From contig OZ244902.1 of the NCBI GenBank assembly GCA_965221635.1, forward strand, positions 3,224,001-3,288,000: a stretch of DNA of 64,000 nucleotides, in the 5' to 3' direction. Shown here piece after piece: positions 25,018 through 34,297 of this stretch. Each line of letters opens with the position of its first letter. Positions within the stretch are counted from its first letter, which is position 1. The notes under the pieces are model-generated. The model was not told the DNA's origin. It saw only the letters and a list, made by a program, of their open reading frames with translations, and ran no database searches. A program made the position numbers and the translations under genes. Origin of the DNA: JAAXHB01 sp965221635 (GTDB lineage: Bacteria; Actinomycetota; Acidimicrobiia; Acidimicrobiales; Aldehydirespiratoraceae).

Positions 25018-28000
25018 ATGCACTCTCATGTGACACACGTGTCTTCAATGCATCGCTGGACCCCCCCCCGCATGGGTGTGGCACCGCGCCTAACTGGCGC
25101 ACCCCGGTTGGCGGTGTTGGTGGTGGTTGCGGTTGCGGGCTTGGGTTTGCCTGTCACGGCAGGGGCTCAGAGCAACCCGGGCGCCGCAGGCAACCTTGAG
25201 GCACAGCTTCGGAGTACACAAGAGCCCCACACCCAAGCGACTGCTTCCAATGGAACCGGCCCAGCGGGCAACGAGTACAGGCCCCTTGCGGAAGAGGTGG
25301 ATTATGACACGGATGACGATGACCTGATCGAGATCGATTCGCTGGCGAAGCTCAACGCCATGCGGTGGGACCTCGACGGTAACGGCTCTCCCAACTCCGA
25401 GGCCGCCAGCTACCGCGCCGCCTTCCCGAATGCCATGACCGGCATGGGATGTGCAACTACTTGCGAAGGATACGAGCTCACCACCGACCTGGACATGGAC
25501 ACCAACGGTGACGGCAAGACTCACGAACCAAAATTCGGTGACGGTGACGACTGCAAGAGAGCAAACGACCAATGGTCGGGCGCCGACTGCGATTACGACA
25601 CCTACTGGAACTCTGGTTCTGGTTGGGAACCGATAGGCAACGACAGTGGCTCGAAGGCCTACTCGGGTGACTTCGAGGGAAATGGGCACAAGATTGATCA
25701 CTTGTTCATCAGTAGAGGTACCGCCTATTCGGGGTTGTTCGGGTTCCTGGAGGCAGGCGGTGAGCTTCGCAACATACGGGTCACGAATGCCCGGATGTGG
25801 GCCAACCTGGCACTCGGGTCGGTGGGAGGTCGTCCGGTGGGGGTGTTGGTGGGCCAGAGTCACGGCACCATCACCAAGGCCTTCACAAGCGGCGAACTCT
25901 GGAAGGGAGGCAGCATTGGTGGTTTCCAATACATCGCCAAGGCCTGGCGGATGGCAGCAGGTGGAGTGGTGGGGTACCTCGAGGGCACAATATCTCAGAG
26001 TGGCTCCAGCGTGAACTTTCGAGGTCGGGCGGTGTACGGAGGACTCGTGGGGTTTCTTCGTTCCGACAACGGCAGAACCGGAAAGGTGGAATACAGCTAT
26101 ACAACAGGCAACATCAGTCCCGAAACTGATGGCAAGTTCGGTGGTCTGGTAGGTCTCATCTACAACGGCGTTGTCGAATACAGCTATACCACCGGTGATG
26201 TGATCAACGTGAAGAGTCACGTCAACAGTATCATGTGTGTTGGGAGCCTGATAGGCACGCTGCATTCTGGCAGATCCGGATACTCGGTGAAGGGGAGCTA
26301 CAGCACAGGTGACATTTCCGGCCCTCAAACCTCTCACAGGTTCACAGCTTGCGGTTTCGGTGCCCTCATCGGAGAGGCCGTGGGCAGCGATAGAACAATC
26401 GAGATAGAGGATTCTTATGCGATGGGCTCAGTCTATGACGTTACTTTCACTCCAGTGTGTTCCGACAAAAACTATTGTGGCGCAAGCGTGCTGGTGGGTC
26501 AGAAACACCGTCTCGCAACCGTACGCGTTACCAACTCCTACGGCGCTGGATTGATCACCATTCCGCTCCATTACGGCCTGATGGGTAGAATTGGCGGATG
26601 GGGATCAAATCAAGGTGCGTTCAACACCACGTACAGTTACTGGGACACCGACAGTACGCCCAAGAGCAGCTACAATGTTTCCGAGAACGGCACCGGCTTG
26701 GCGCGTTCCGCGTTGCAGACTCCCACCGCGCCGCCATCGAAAGACTCAGTAGATCGTGAATGCGATCATGCCGATTACGATGGCAACACCACGTTTTGCG
26801 GCTGGTCCACAAGCCTGTGGGACTTCGGAGACACCAAGCAGTATCCCCGCCTGAAGGTGGACTTCAACCGCGACGGCGTTGCCACAGTCGCCGAGTTCGG
26901 TCCTCAGTCCAAGGATGTCGCCCCGCGAATCGCGGCTCGCAGACCCTCCTACACCATGGTTCAGGGCACAGAACTTTCAGATGTGCAGCTCCCGCAGGCG
27001 TACCAGGGCAACGGAACGCTCACCTACACGGTGGAGAACATCCCGGCAGGGCTGTCTGTTGGCACAGGCAGGGAACTGACAGGCACCCCCACCGAGGCAA
27101 GGACCTCGAAGCACAAGCTGACGGTGACCGACGCCGACACCAACACCGCGGCCAGCGATGCGGCCACAGCCACGCTGACCTTCACGGTGACACCGGTGAC
27201 CCCGACGGCGCCGGTGCTCACCGCCGCGCCCGTCGCGGGTGGGGCGAGGCTCTCATGGACTGGTGGCGGCGATTACAAGACCGGCTGGGAATATGCGGCG
27301 TCGGAGACCCAGGGCACCACCGGCGACTGGACCCGGATCCCCGGCAACGGTTCCACCACCACCTACACGGCTCCGCTCGCTGTGGGCACCACGTTCTACG
27401 TGAAGCTGAGGGCCGTGAACGGTGCTCAAGGCGAAGCCAAGGGCGCCGAATCCAACGAGACCTCCGTGGTGCCTGATCCCTTCCTCACGCCTACGGCGCC
27501 CACGCTCACAGCAACGTCACGCCCTGACAGCGTGGACTTGTCCTGGACCGGAGGCGGCGACCAGAAGACCGGCTGGGAATACGCAATGTCGCAGCAACAG
27601 GGCACCACCAGCTCATGGACCCCGATCCCAGGAGATGGAACAATCACCACCCACACTGTCACACAAATGACCGCTGGAACCATGTACTACTTCAAGGTTC
27701 GAGCCGTGAACGGCAACCAACGCGAAGTGAAGGGCGCCGAATCCAACGAAGCCTCCGCGGTGCCCCTGGCGACACCGACGGCGCCAACGCTGACGGCCAC
27801 TCCAAGGTTTGGCGAGGTGCAGTTGTCCTGGACCGGTGGCGGGGATTACAAAACCGGCTGGGAATACGCGTTGTCAGAGACCCAGGGCACCACCGGCGAC
27901 TGGATCACAATCCCCGGCACGGGAGCGACCACCACCCACACGTTGAGACAACTCACCGTGGGAACCACGTACTACTTCAGGCTGCGAGCAGTGAACGGCG

Positions 28001-28734
28001 CCGAGGGCCAGATCAAGGGCGCCGAGTCCGACGAGGTCTCCGCGGTGCCCCAGGCTGCTGCGGCGCCTCCGCTGTTCCCGGTTGGGCCGCCGGTGGTTGT
28101 GACCCCGATCTACGAGCCTGACCCGATCGAGGACCTCTGCCCTGCTGATGAGGTGCCTGACGCCGGGTTCACCGACATTGCGGGCTGGCCCGAGGAGTTC
28201 ATCGTGGCGATCAACTGCATGGCCTGGTACGGGCTCACCAACGGCACCACCCCAACCACCTTCTCCCCCGACCGGCAGCTCACGAGGGCCCAACAGGTGC
28301 TGTTCCTGCAACGGATCCGCAACATCGCCACCAGCACCGAAACAACCGACTCGGGCTCGTTCACCCAGAACGTGAACGCCGCTGTCGAGAGCCTGGTGGA
28401 ACTGGGAGTGCTCGCCGACCTTGAGTACGCCACGGGCGACGAGGCTCAAACCGGGGTGGATCGGGGGCTGTTCGGGGAGGGGCTGCACAAGAGTTTGCGC
28501 ACCCTGAGAGTGGCGTTCGCCACCAGCGCGCCCAACCCCTTCGACGACACCGCCGACCGCACCGTGGCGCAACGCCAAGCAGCCACCCAACTTGCGGACC
28601 GCGAAGTGATGCGAGGCATCGCCGAAGGCCAATTCGCCCCCGAACGGCCAATCACCAGAGCCCAAGCAGTACTGGTGATGTCCAGAGTGTTCACCCTCCC
28701 AGAAATCACAGCCACCCCCACCAGACCCTCCTGA
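25018..28734 (+). CDS. secreted SLH/FN3/GLUG-repeat surface protein D
   Basis: A protein of 1,238 residues. The signal peptide has the hydrophobic LAVLVVVAVAGLGLPV and a cleavage site at TAGA-QS. Unlike its relatives, the N-terminal FN3 domain is reduced to about 45 residues of remnant (SNPGAAGNLEAQLRSTQEP) before the Ca-loop YDTDDDDLIEI. Then come a Cys-x3-Cys motif (GCATTCEGYEL), DMDTNGDGKTHEP, the GLUG-like core with YSYTTGNI and YSYTTGDV, the EF-hand-like DFNRDGVATVAEF, a putative-Ig domain, three FN3 domains in a row, and the SLH triplet. The loss of the first FN3 domain and the gain to three later ones show domain-level reshuffling in the family. The ATG at 25018 is fixed by GAAAGG 9 nt upstream. 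Probable wall-anchored surface protein; function unknown. Confidence 0.85.
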   Translation: MHSHVTHVSSMHRWTPPRMGVAPRLTGAPRLAVLVVVAVAGLGLPVTAGAQSNPGAAGNLEAQLRSTQEPHTQATASNGTGPAGNEYRPLAEEVDYDTDDDDLIEIDSLAKLNAMRWDLDGNGSPNSEAASYRAAFPNAMTGMGCATTCEGYELTTDLDMDTNGDGKTHEPKFGDGDDCKRANDQWSGADCDYDTYWNSGSGWEPIGNDSGSKAYSGDFEGNGHKIDHLFISRGTAYSGLFGFLEAGGELRNIRVTNARMWANLALGSVGGRPVGVLVGQSHGTITKAFTSGELWKGGSIGGFQYIAKAWRMAAGGVVGYLEGTISQSGSSVNFRGRAVYGGLVGFLRSDNGRTGKVEYSYTTGNISPETDGKFGGLVGLIYNGVVEYSYTTGDVINVKSHVNSIMCVGSLIGTLHSGRSGYSVKGSYSTGDISGPQTSHRFTACGFGALIGEAVGSDRTIEIEDSYAMGSVYDVTFTPVCSDKNYCGASVLVGQKHRLATVRVTNSYGAGLITIPLHYGLMGRIGGWGSNQGAFNTTYSYWDTDSTPKSSYNVSENGTGLARSALQTPTAPPSKDSVDRECDHADYDGNTTFCGWSTSLWDFGDTKQYPRLKVDFNRDGVATVAEFGPQSKDVAPRIAARRPSYTMVQGTELSDVQLPQAYQGNGTLTYTVENIPAGLSVGTGRELTGTPTEARTSKHKLTVTDADTNTAASDAATATLTFTVTPVTPTAPVLTAAPVAGGARLSWTGGGDYKTGWEYAASETQGTTGDWTRIPGNGSTTTYTAPLAVGTTFYVKLRAVNGAQGEAKGAESNETSVVPDPFLTPTAPTLTATSRPDSVDLSWTGGGDQKTGWEYAMSQQQGTTSSWTPIPGDGTITTHTVTQMTAGTMYYFKVRAVNGNQREVKGAESNEASAVPLATPTAPTLTATPRFGEVQLSWTGGGDYKTGWEYALSETQGTTGDWITIPGTGATTTHTLRQLTVGTTYYFRLRAVNGAEGQIKGAESDEVSAVPQAAAAPPLFPVGPPVVVTPIYEPDPIEDLCPADEVPDAGFTDIAGWPEEFIVAINCMAWYGLTNGTTPTTFSPDRQLTRAQQVLFLQRIRNIATSTETTDSGSFTQNVNAAVESLVELGVLADLEYATGDEAQTGVDRGLFGEGLHKSLRTLRVAFATSAPNPFDDTADRTVAQRQAATQLADREVMRGIAEGQFAPERPITRAQAVLVMSRVFTLPEITATPTRPS

Positions 28735-28756
28735 CTCCACCCGCCACACCAGCGGC

Positions 28757-28798
28757 CCGGGCCCTTTGCGAACCCCAGCCCCCGAGCAAAGGGCCCGG
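28757..28798 (+). terminator. strong stem-loop terminator after surface gene D
   Basis: Perfect 13-bp arms CCGGGCCCTTTGC (28757-28769) and GCAAAGGGCCCGG (28786-28798) surround a 16-nt loop. An identical 42-bp element follows surface gene E. A T-run is missing, as is common in high-GC actinobacteria. Confidence 0.7.
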
Positions 28799-28930
28799 CC
28801 AGGTGGCGTAGCCCTGGGCCTTGGCCATCAAGGGGGCCTGCGGACCCCGGACGCCGTTTCGGTGCGGGTGGGCAACGCTGCGTCATGTCTCGCCGAGGTG
28901 GGTCGGAGTGAGTTCAACGTTTTTAGTCCT

Positions 28931-28969
28931 GCAAAGTATTTGCTACATTGTATAGTGTGCTTGACGTGG
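28931..28969 (+). promoter_or_regulatory. conserved upstream element, copy 4
   Basis: GCAAAGTATTTGCTACATTG followed by TATAGTGTGCTTGACGTGG. Its right end lies about 109 nt before the ATG at 29079, as for the other copies. TATAGT at 28951 could be a -10 box, but the other copies do not keep it. Confidence 0.6.
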
Positions 28970-29078
28970 CGTAACCTCAGGTTGAGCTCGGGTGCGTTGA
29001 TCGGTGGTCCCCCAGGCCTCCCGTTCAACCTGCCTCACGGGCACAACACACAGTTCTCAAATTGAAAGGCATCATCCA

Positions 29079-32000
29079 ATGCACTCTCAAACGATACCAA
29101 TACGCTCCATGACACCTCCTGAGACCCCCCCCCGGAGGCTTTGGCGCACTCCTCGACGACACGTCACGCGGCTGGCGTTACTGCTGGTGGCAGTTGCGGT
29201 CGCCAGTTTCGGGATGCCGGTCACGGTGGGAGCTCAGAGCGCTCCAGGGCCTGTAACTGAGCTGTCAGCTTGGGCTCGTGGCACCGAGGTCGTCCTCACC
29301 TGGGTGGCTCCGTCGTCGGGGGATGCGCCAACAGGCTACGAATACCAGCAAAGGGTAGGCCAGGGCGCCTTTGGGAGCTGGATTGCGATCTCGGGCAGCG
29401 ACCAGAACACAGTCAATCATCTGTTGACCGGTTTGAACAATGGATCTCCCTACCATTTCAGGGTTCGAGCCACGAACGCCACCGGTGACGGTGACGCCTC
29501 CAACGAGGTGTCAGGCACCCCCGGGGGAACTCGGGACTACGACCTCGACAACGACAAGCTGATCGAGGTCGACTCCCTGGCCAAACTCAACGCCATGCGT
29601 TGGGATCTCGACGGCGACGGGCTGCCTACAACCAATGCGGCAGATTACGGATCCGCGTTTCCGAATGCGGGCGCTGCAATGGGATGCTCCAGCACATGCA
29701 CCGGATACGAGTTGACAAACAACCTCGACTTTGACACGAACGGGGATGACAAAACCCACGAACCCAAGTTCTCAGAAGGTGCCGACTGCGCCCTCACGAA
29801 CGATGAATGGTCTGGCGCTGATTGCGATTTTGACGACTATTGGAATTCCGGGGCAGGTTGGGCACCGGTTGGGGCCGAATGTGGCTCCAGTGCATATGAC
29901 GCCACATTCGAGGGCAACGATTTTGCGATAGGGCACCTGCACGTCAACCTGGACGGCAAGCATGTTGGCCTCTTCGGATGCCTCGAGGAGAATGGCGAGA
30001 TTCGCAACATCGAAATCACCGACGCCTGGATATTCTCCAGAGCAGGTCGACCGGTTGGTGTAATCGTCGGACACAGCAACGGGACGATTTCCAAGGCCTT
30101 CTCAAGTGGTGAAATCTCCCGCGGCGGGGTAGTACCGTCGGGTAGCTTTCCTGGATTTGCGTGGCGGGGGGCTGCAGGCGGAATCGTAGGTTACTCTGAG
30201 GGCACCGTTACGCGAAGCGGTTCTTCAGTATCCATCTATGGGATTGGAACATTCGGAGGCTTGGTGGGCTTCAACAGAAGGGACAACAACAGGCCAGGCA
30301 ACATCTACTACAGCTACGCTACAGGCGACATTACGTTTACCGGGAATGGAATTTATGGTGGGCTAGTCGGCCTGCATTACACTGGCGATATAGAGTACAC
30401 CTACGCGACAGGCGATGTGGAAAACAGAGCCCCTGGTCGCGGTAGCTATTGCATGGGCGGTCTGATTGGCCGGTTGCAAGATGCATGGCGGGGTGACCTG
30501 AATACGGTCAAGTACAGTTACAGCATGGGCGATGTTGATGGTCGTCAAGGGTCGAGCAGAAATGAATGCGCCATTGGAGGGATTGCAGGACTTGCCACTG
30601 GTGCCGGTGAAATTAGGATCCTCGACTCGTACACGATGTCCTCCATCTATGACATCGGGAGCAATGAAAAGTGTCGCGCTAGAGATGGCTGCTATGCTGG
30701 CCCAATCTTGGGTCAAGGCGTGAATGCGGAGAATTTGACCGTTAGGATCAATGATTCATTTGCCGTTGGCCATAGTGGAGTAGCCTATCATGAAGGAGTG
30801 GTCGGACGCGACTCGGTTCAGACTCTTTTGGGTACCACGTACCAGGTTATCAGTACCCATTTCAGCTATTGGGACACCGACAGCACACCGAGACGCACGG
30901 ACAACACCCCAGTACACGGAGGCGGCGTGACGCGAAATCAACTGCAGTCACCCACCAGCGTCCCGGGTCAGGATTCCGATGGCCGCTATTGCACTAGCGG
31001 CGACTATGACGGCAACAGGACATACTGCGGATGGCCCGCCACCCTCTGGGACTTCGGGGACTCGATGCAGTATCCGCTGCTCAAGGTCGACCTCAACGAT
31101 GACGGGGTAGCCACTGCGGCCGAGTTCGGTCCTCAGAAGCATGACATCGCGCCACGCATTTCGGCCAAGAGGACCGTGACCCTGGATCAGGGCACCACCA
31201 TCTCCGAGGGGCGACTGCCAGTGTCGTACTTGGGTAACGGAGCCCACAAGTTCTCTGTGACCGGCGCTCCGCCCGGGGTGTTGTACGCCGCAGACGGCAG
31301 CCTGAGCGGCACACCCACTATTGCGGCGTCAACCCAATACGCCATGACTGTAGCGGACTCCGACGACAACACCGCTGCCAGTGATACGGCCACCGCCACC
31401 ATCACCTTCACGGTGCGGCCCGCTGTACCGACCGCGCCAGTGCTAACCGCCACGCCCGCCGCTGGTGGGGCGAGGCTTTCCTGGACAGGCGGAGGAACCT
31501 ACAAGACCGGCTGGGAATACGCGGCATCCACAGAGGAAGGCACCACCGGCGAATGGGTGACCATCCCGAACAGCGACGCTGATACCGGCTCCTACACGGT
31601 GACGCAACTCACAGGAGGCACCACCTACTACCTGAAGGTGCGAGCAGTCAACGGCACCGAAGGCGAGGCCAAGGGTGCGGAATCCAACGAAGCCACAGTT
31701 GTGCCCACGGCGGCGCCGCCTCCGCTGTTCCCGGTTGGGCCCCCGGTGGTGGTGATCCCGATCTACGAGCCTGATCCGATTGAGGAGCTGTGCCCCGCCG
31801 ATGAGGTGCCCGACGCCGGATTCACCGACCTGGTTGGCTGGCCAGAGGAGTTCATCGTGGCGATCAACTGCATGGCCTGGTACGGGCTCACCAACGGCAC
31901 CACCCCAACCACCTTCTCACCCACCCAGCAACTCACCCGCGCTCAACAGGTGCTGTTCCTGCAGCGGATACGCAACATCGCCACCAGCACCGAAACCACC

Positions 32001-32387
32001 GACTCGGGATCCTTCGCCGAAAACGTGAAGGCCGCGGTGGAGAGCCTGGTGGAACTGGGAGTGCTCGCCGACCTTGAGTACGCCGCAGGTGACGAGGCTC
32101 AGACCGGTGTTGATCGGGGGCTGTTCGGCGAAGGGCTGCACAAGAGTTTGCGCACCCTCAACGTGGCGTTCGCCACCGGTTTGCCCAACCCCTTCGACGA
32201 CACCGACGACCGCACCACCGCGCAACGCCAAGCGGCCACCCAGCTAGCCGACCGCGAAGTGATGCGAGGCATCGCCGAAGGCCAATTCGCACCCGAGCGG
32301 CCAATCACCAGAGCCCAAGCAGTGCTGGTGATGTCCAGAGTGTTCACCCTCCCAGAAATCACAGCCACCCCCACCAGACCCTCCTAA
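29079..32387 (+). CDS. secreted SLH/FN3/GLUG-repeat surface protein E
   Basis: A protein of 1,102 residues. The signal peptide has a basic start, the hydrophobic LALLLVAVAVASFGMPV and a cleavage site at TVGA-QS. It then has an N-terminal FN3 domain, the Ca-loop YDLDNDKLIEV, GCSSTCTGYEL, DFDTNGDDKTHEP, a GLUG-like core with YSYATGDI and YTYATGDV, the EF-hand-like DLNDDGVATAAEF, a putative-Ig domain with SLSGTP, one FN3 domain and the SLH triplet ending AEGQFAPERPITRAQAVLVM. The middle is the most divergent of the family, while the SLH end is almost the same as in surface protein D. The start is set by GAAAGG 9 nt upstream. It is the last gene of the array and faces hyuB tail to tail. Probable wall-anchored surface protein; ligand unknown. 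Confidence 0.85.
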   Translation: MHSQTIPIRSMTPPETPPRRLWRTPRRHVTRLALLLVAVAVASFGMPVTVGAQSAPGPVTELSAWARGTEVVLTWVAPSSGDAPTGYEYQQRVGQGAFGSWIAISGSDQNTVNHLLTGLNNGSPYHFRVRATNATGDGDASNEVSGTPGGTRDYDLDNDKLIEVDSLAKLNAMRWDLDGDGLPTTNAADYGSAFPNAGAAMGCSSTCTGYELTNNLDFDTNGDDKTHEPKFSEGADCALTNDEWSGADCDFDDYWNSGAGWAPVGAECGSSAYDATFEGNDFAIGHLHVNLDGKHVGLFGCLEENGEIRNIEITDAWIFSRAGRPVGVIVGHSNGTISKAFSSGEISRGGVVPSGSFPGFAWRGAAGGIVGYSEGTVTRSGSSVSIYGIGTFGGLVGFNRRDNNRPGNIYYSYATGDITFTGNGIYGGLVGLHYTGDIEYTYATGDVENRAPGRGSYCMGGLIGRLQDAWRGDLNTVKYSYSMGDVDGRQGSSRNECAIGGIAGLATGAGEIRILDSYTMSSIYDIGSNEKCRARDGCYAGPILGQGVNAENLTVRINDSFAVGHSGVAYHEGVVGRDSVQTLLGTTYQVISTHFSYWDTDSTPRRTDNTPVHGGGVTRNQLQSPTSVPGQDSDGRYCTSGDYDGNRTYCGWPATLWDFGDSMQYPLLKVDLNDDGVATAAEFGPQKHDIAPRISAKRTVTLDQGTTISEGRLPVSYLGNGAHKFSVTGAPPGVLYAADGSLSGTPTIAASTQYAMTVADSDDNTAASDTATATITFTVRPAVPTAPVLTATPAAGGARLSWTGGGTYKTGWEYAASTEEGTTGEWVTIPNSDADTGSYTVTQLTGGTTYYLKVRAVNGTEGEAKGAESNEATVVPTAAPPPLFPVGPPVVVIPIYEPDPIEELCPADEVPDAGFTDLVGWPEEFIVAINCMAWYGLTNGTTPTTFSPTQQLTRAQQVLFLQRIRNIATSTETTDSGSFAENVKAAVESLVELGVLADLEYAAGDEAQTGVDRGLFGEGLHKSLRTLNVAFATGLPNPFDDTDDRTTAQRQAATQLADREVMRGIAEGQFAPERPITRAQAVLVMSRVFTLPEITATPTRPS

Positions 32388-32407
32388 CCACCCGCCGCGC
32401 AAGCGGC

Positions 32408-32449
32408 CCGGGCCCTTTGCGAACCCCAGCCCCCGAGCAAAGGGCCCGG
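32408..32449. terminator. strong stem-loop shared by two convergent genes
   Basis: Same 13-bp arms as at 28757 (32408-32420 and 32437-32449). It ends one base before the hyuB stop codon on the other strand and lies about 20 nt after surface gene E, so it can serve both transcripts. Confidence 0.7.
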
Positions 32450-34297
32450 TCAGGTGGTGTAGCCCTCGGTTTGGTCTTTTTTCTTTAGGGCCTGGGGCCT
32501 TTTGGCGGGGTTGCCCCATCCTCCGCCTCCTGGCAGCTCGAGGATCAGGCGGCGGCCTTCGGGTACCAATTGTTTGCCTTTGGCGTTGAAGGGGGTGCCG
32601 TCGTCTAGGGTCACTCGACCGGCTGCTCCGTTGGCGCCGCCGTTGCGGCCCCTGGCGGGGTGGGTGACCCTGTCGAACATGGCGCTGAAATGCAGTTCGT
32701 ACCCGGCTGCGGGGCCTATCTCGATCACCTGACCCAACCCGCCCCGGTAACGGCCGGCGCCGCCGGAGTCGGGGCGCAGCTCCTTACGCCACACCACCAT
32801 CGGGCCGACCTGTTCAGTGGCTTCCACGGACATGGTTCTCACGCCGCTGGGAAACGCCGTGGCGTTGAGTCCGTCGAGACCTGGGCGTGCGCCGGTGCCG
32901 CCGCTGTTGAACATCAGAATCTCCGCGGGACGGCGGTTGTCCTCGCCCGGGTCGTCTTCCCCCATCCGAACCTTGGTGCCGTGGGCCTCCGCGGGACCGT
33001 CCGCCGCGGGATCGGCCTGCGGGGGATCGGCCTGGGCTGGATCAGCCTCTGTGGCCTCCTGGTCTTCCTGCGGGTGGGTGTGGCGGTCGCGGCCATCCGT
33101 GCCCGCAGCGCCGGAGGGATGGGCCCTTCTTGTTGGGCGCACCCCGGCATGGAAGTTCCACAACGCGCCCGCACCCTCCGCGGGGATCACGTCTTGCAAC
33201 ACTGGCGCCACCGCACCGAGGCACAAGTCGGTTACGAAATGGCCGATCACGTGACGCACCGCCACCGGATCTGGATGCACCGCGTTGAGGATGCAACCCG
33301 CCGGGGCGCTCACCGTGAACGGCGCCAACGACGCTGCGTTGTTGGGAATGCCCGGCGCCAGGGCGCACAACAAGCCGTAGGTCATGTACGCCTGCGCGTA
33401 GGTGAGCGGCACGTTCACGCCGTGGGTGCTTGTTCGTGACGTGCCCGTGAAGTCGCCGTGAACGCCGAAACCCCTGGCGTTTGGCTGATCGCCCACGGTG
33501 AGGGTCACCGCCAGCGTCACCGGTTCGTCGTAGCCGTCCACCGTCATGGTGTTGGTGTAGGCGCCGGGCGGAACCCTGCGCAAGCCTTCGACGGTGGCGG
33601 CGCGGGTGCGGTCGAACACGAACCTGGCGGCTGGTCGCAGATCTGTTTCGCCTAGTTCGTCGAGCAGATCGGCCAGTCGGGCGATACCCGTGCGGTTGGC
33701 CGCGGCCAGCGAGTGCAGATCGCCCACTATCTGATCCGGCTCACGCACGTTGGCACGGATCACCGCCAGCAAGTCCTCGTTGAGGCGGCCCCGTTCGGCC
33801 AGTTTCATCACCGGCACCCGCAACCCTTCCTCGTACACCTCGGTGGCGTCGGGGCCCAATCCCCTGCCGCCCACGTCCACCACGTGAACCGTGTCGGCGA
33901 AGTAACCGATCAGCGCATCGTGGCGGAACACCGGGGTGACCACGGTGAAGTCGTGCAGGTGGCCGGTGCCCTTCCACGGGTCGTTGGTGACGTACACGTC
34001 ATCGGGGTAGATGCGATGTGGGCCGATGTCGTTGATGAAATGGCCAACCGCCGCGGCCATCGTGTTGACATGGCCGGGAGTGCCGGTGACCGCCTGGGCG
34101 ATCATCCGGCCCTCGGTGTCGAAAATGCCTGCCGACAGGTCGCCCGCCTCGCGCACGCTGGTGCTGAACGACGCCCGCACCAACGTGAATGCCTGCTCCT
34201 CCACCACCGAGATCAGACGATTCCACATCACCTGATAACGCAAGTCCTGCGCAAGCCTCCCGGGCGTCCCGCCGCCGCCGTTGCCGGCGCCGTTCAT
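32450..34297 (-). CDS. hyuB: hydantoinase B / oxoprolinase-type subunit (HyuB)
   Basis: A protein of 615 residues matching the hydantoinase B/oxoprolinase beta family, which with HyuA forms ATP-dependent enzymes such as N-methylhydantoinase, 5-oxoprolinase or acetone/acetophenone carboxylase-like complexes. Visible family blocks are DLRYQVMWNRLISVVEEQA, the stretch after REAGDLSAGIFDTEGRMIAQ, VYVTNDPWKGTGHLHDFTV, NVPLTYAQAYMTYGLLC and the C-terminal RYRGGLGQVIEIG and ELPGGGGWGNP. A low-complexity insert of about 80 residues, rich in Asp, Pro, Gln and Ala (coding about 32915-33150), interrupts the C-terminal half. The ATG at 34297 was chosen because it overlaps the stop of the small upstream gene (ATGA) and has GAGG upstream. 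The substrate cannot be read from sequence. Confidence 0.88.
   Translation of the reverse strand: MNGAGNGGGGTPGRLAQDLRYQVMWNRLISVVEEQAFTLVRASFSTSVREAGDLSAGIFDTEGRMIAQAVTGTPGHVNTMAAAVGHFINDIGPHRIYPDDVYVTNDPWKGTGHLHDFTVVTPVFRHDALIGYFADTVHVVDVGGRGLGPDATEVYEEGLRVPVMKLAERGRLNEDLLAVIRANVREPDQIVGDLHSLAAANRTGIARLADLLDELGETDLRPAARFVFDRTRAATVEGLRRVPPGAYTNTMTVDGYDEPVTLAVTLTVGDQPNARGFGVHGDFTGTSRTSTHGVNVPLTYAQAYMTYGLLCALAPGIPNNAASLAPFTVSAPAGCILNAVHPDPVAVRHVIGHFVTDLCLGAVAPVLQDVIPAEGAGALWNFHAGVRPTRRAHPSGAAGTDGRDRHTHPQEDQEATEADPAQADPPQADPAADGPAEAHGTKVRMGEDDPGEDNRRPAEILMFNSGGTGARPGLDGLNATAFPSGVRTMSVEATEQVGPMVVWRKELRPDSGGAGRYRGGLGQVIEIGPAAGYELHFSAMFDRVTHPARGRNGGANGAAGRVTLDDGTPFNAKGKQLVPEGRRLILELPGGGGWGNPAKRPQALKKKDQTEGYTT

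Larger units (their letters stand above)
28735..29078. other. intergenic region between surface genes D and E
   Basis: 344 nt without a gene. It contains the strong stem-loop at 28757-28798, the conserved upstream element at 28931-28969, and GAAAGG (29064-29069) 9 nt before the ATG at 29079. Confidence 0.6.
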
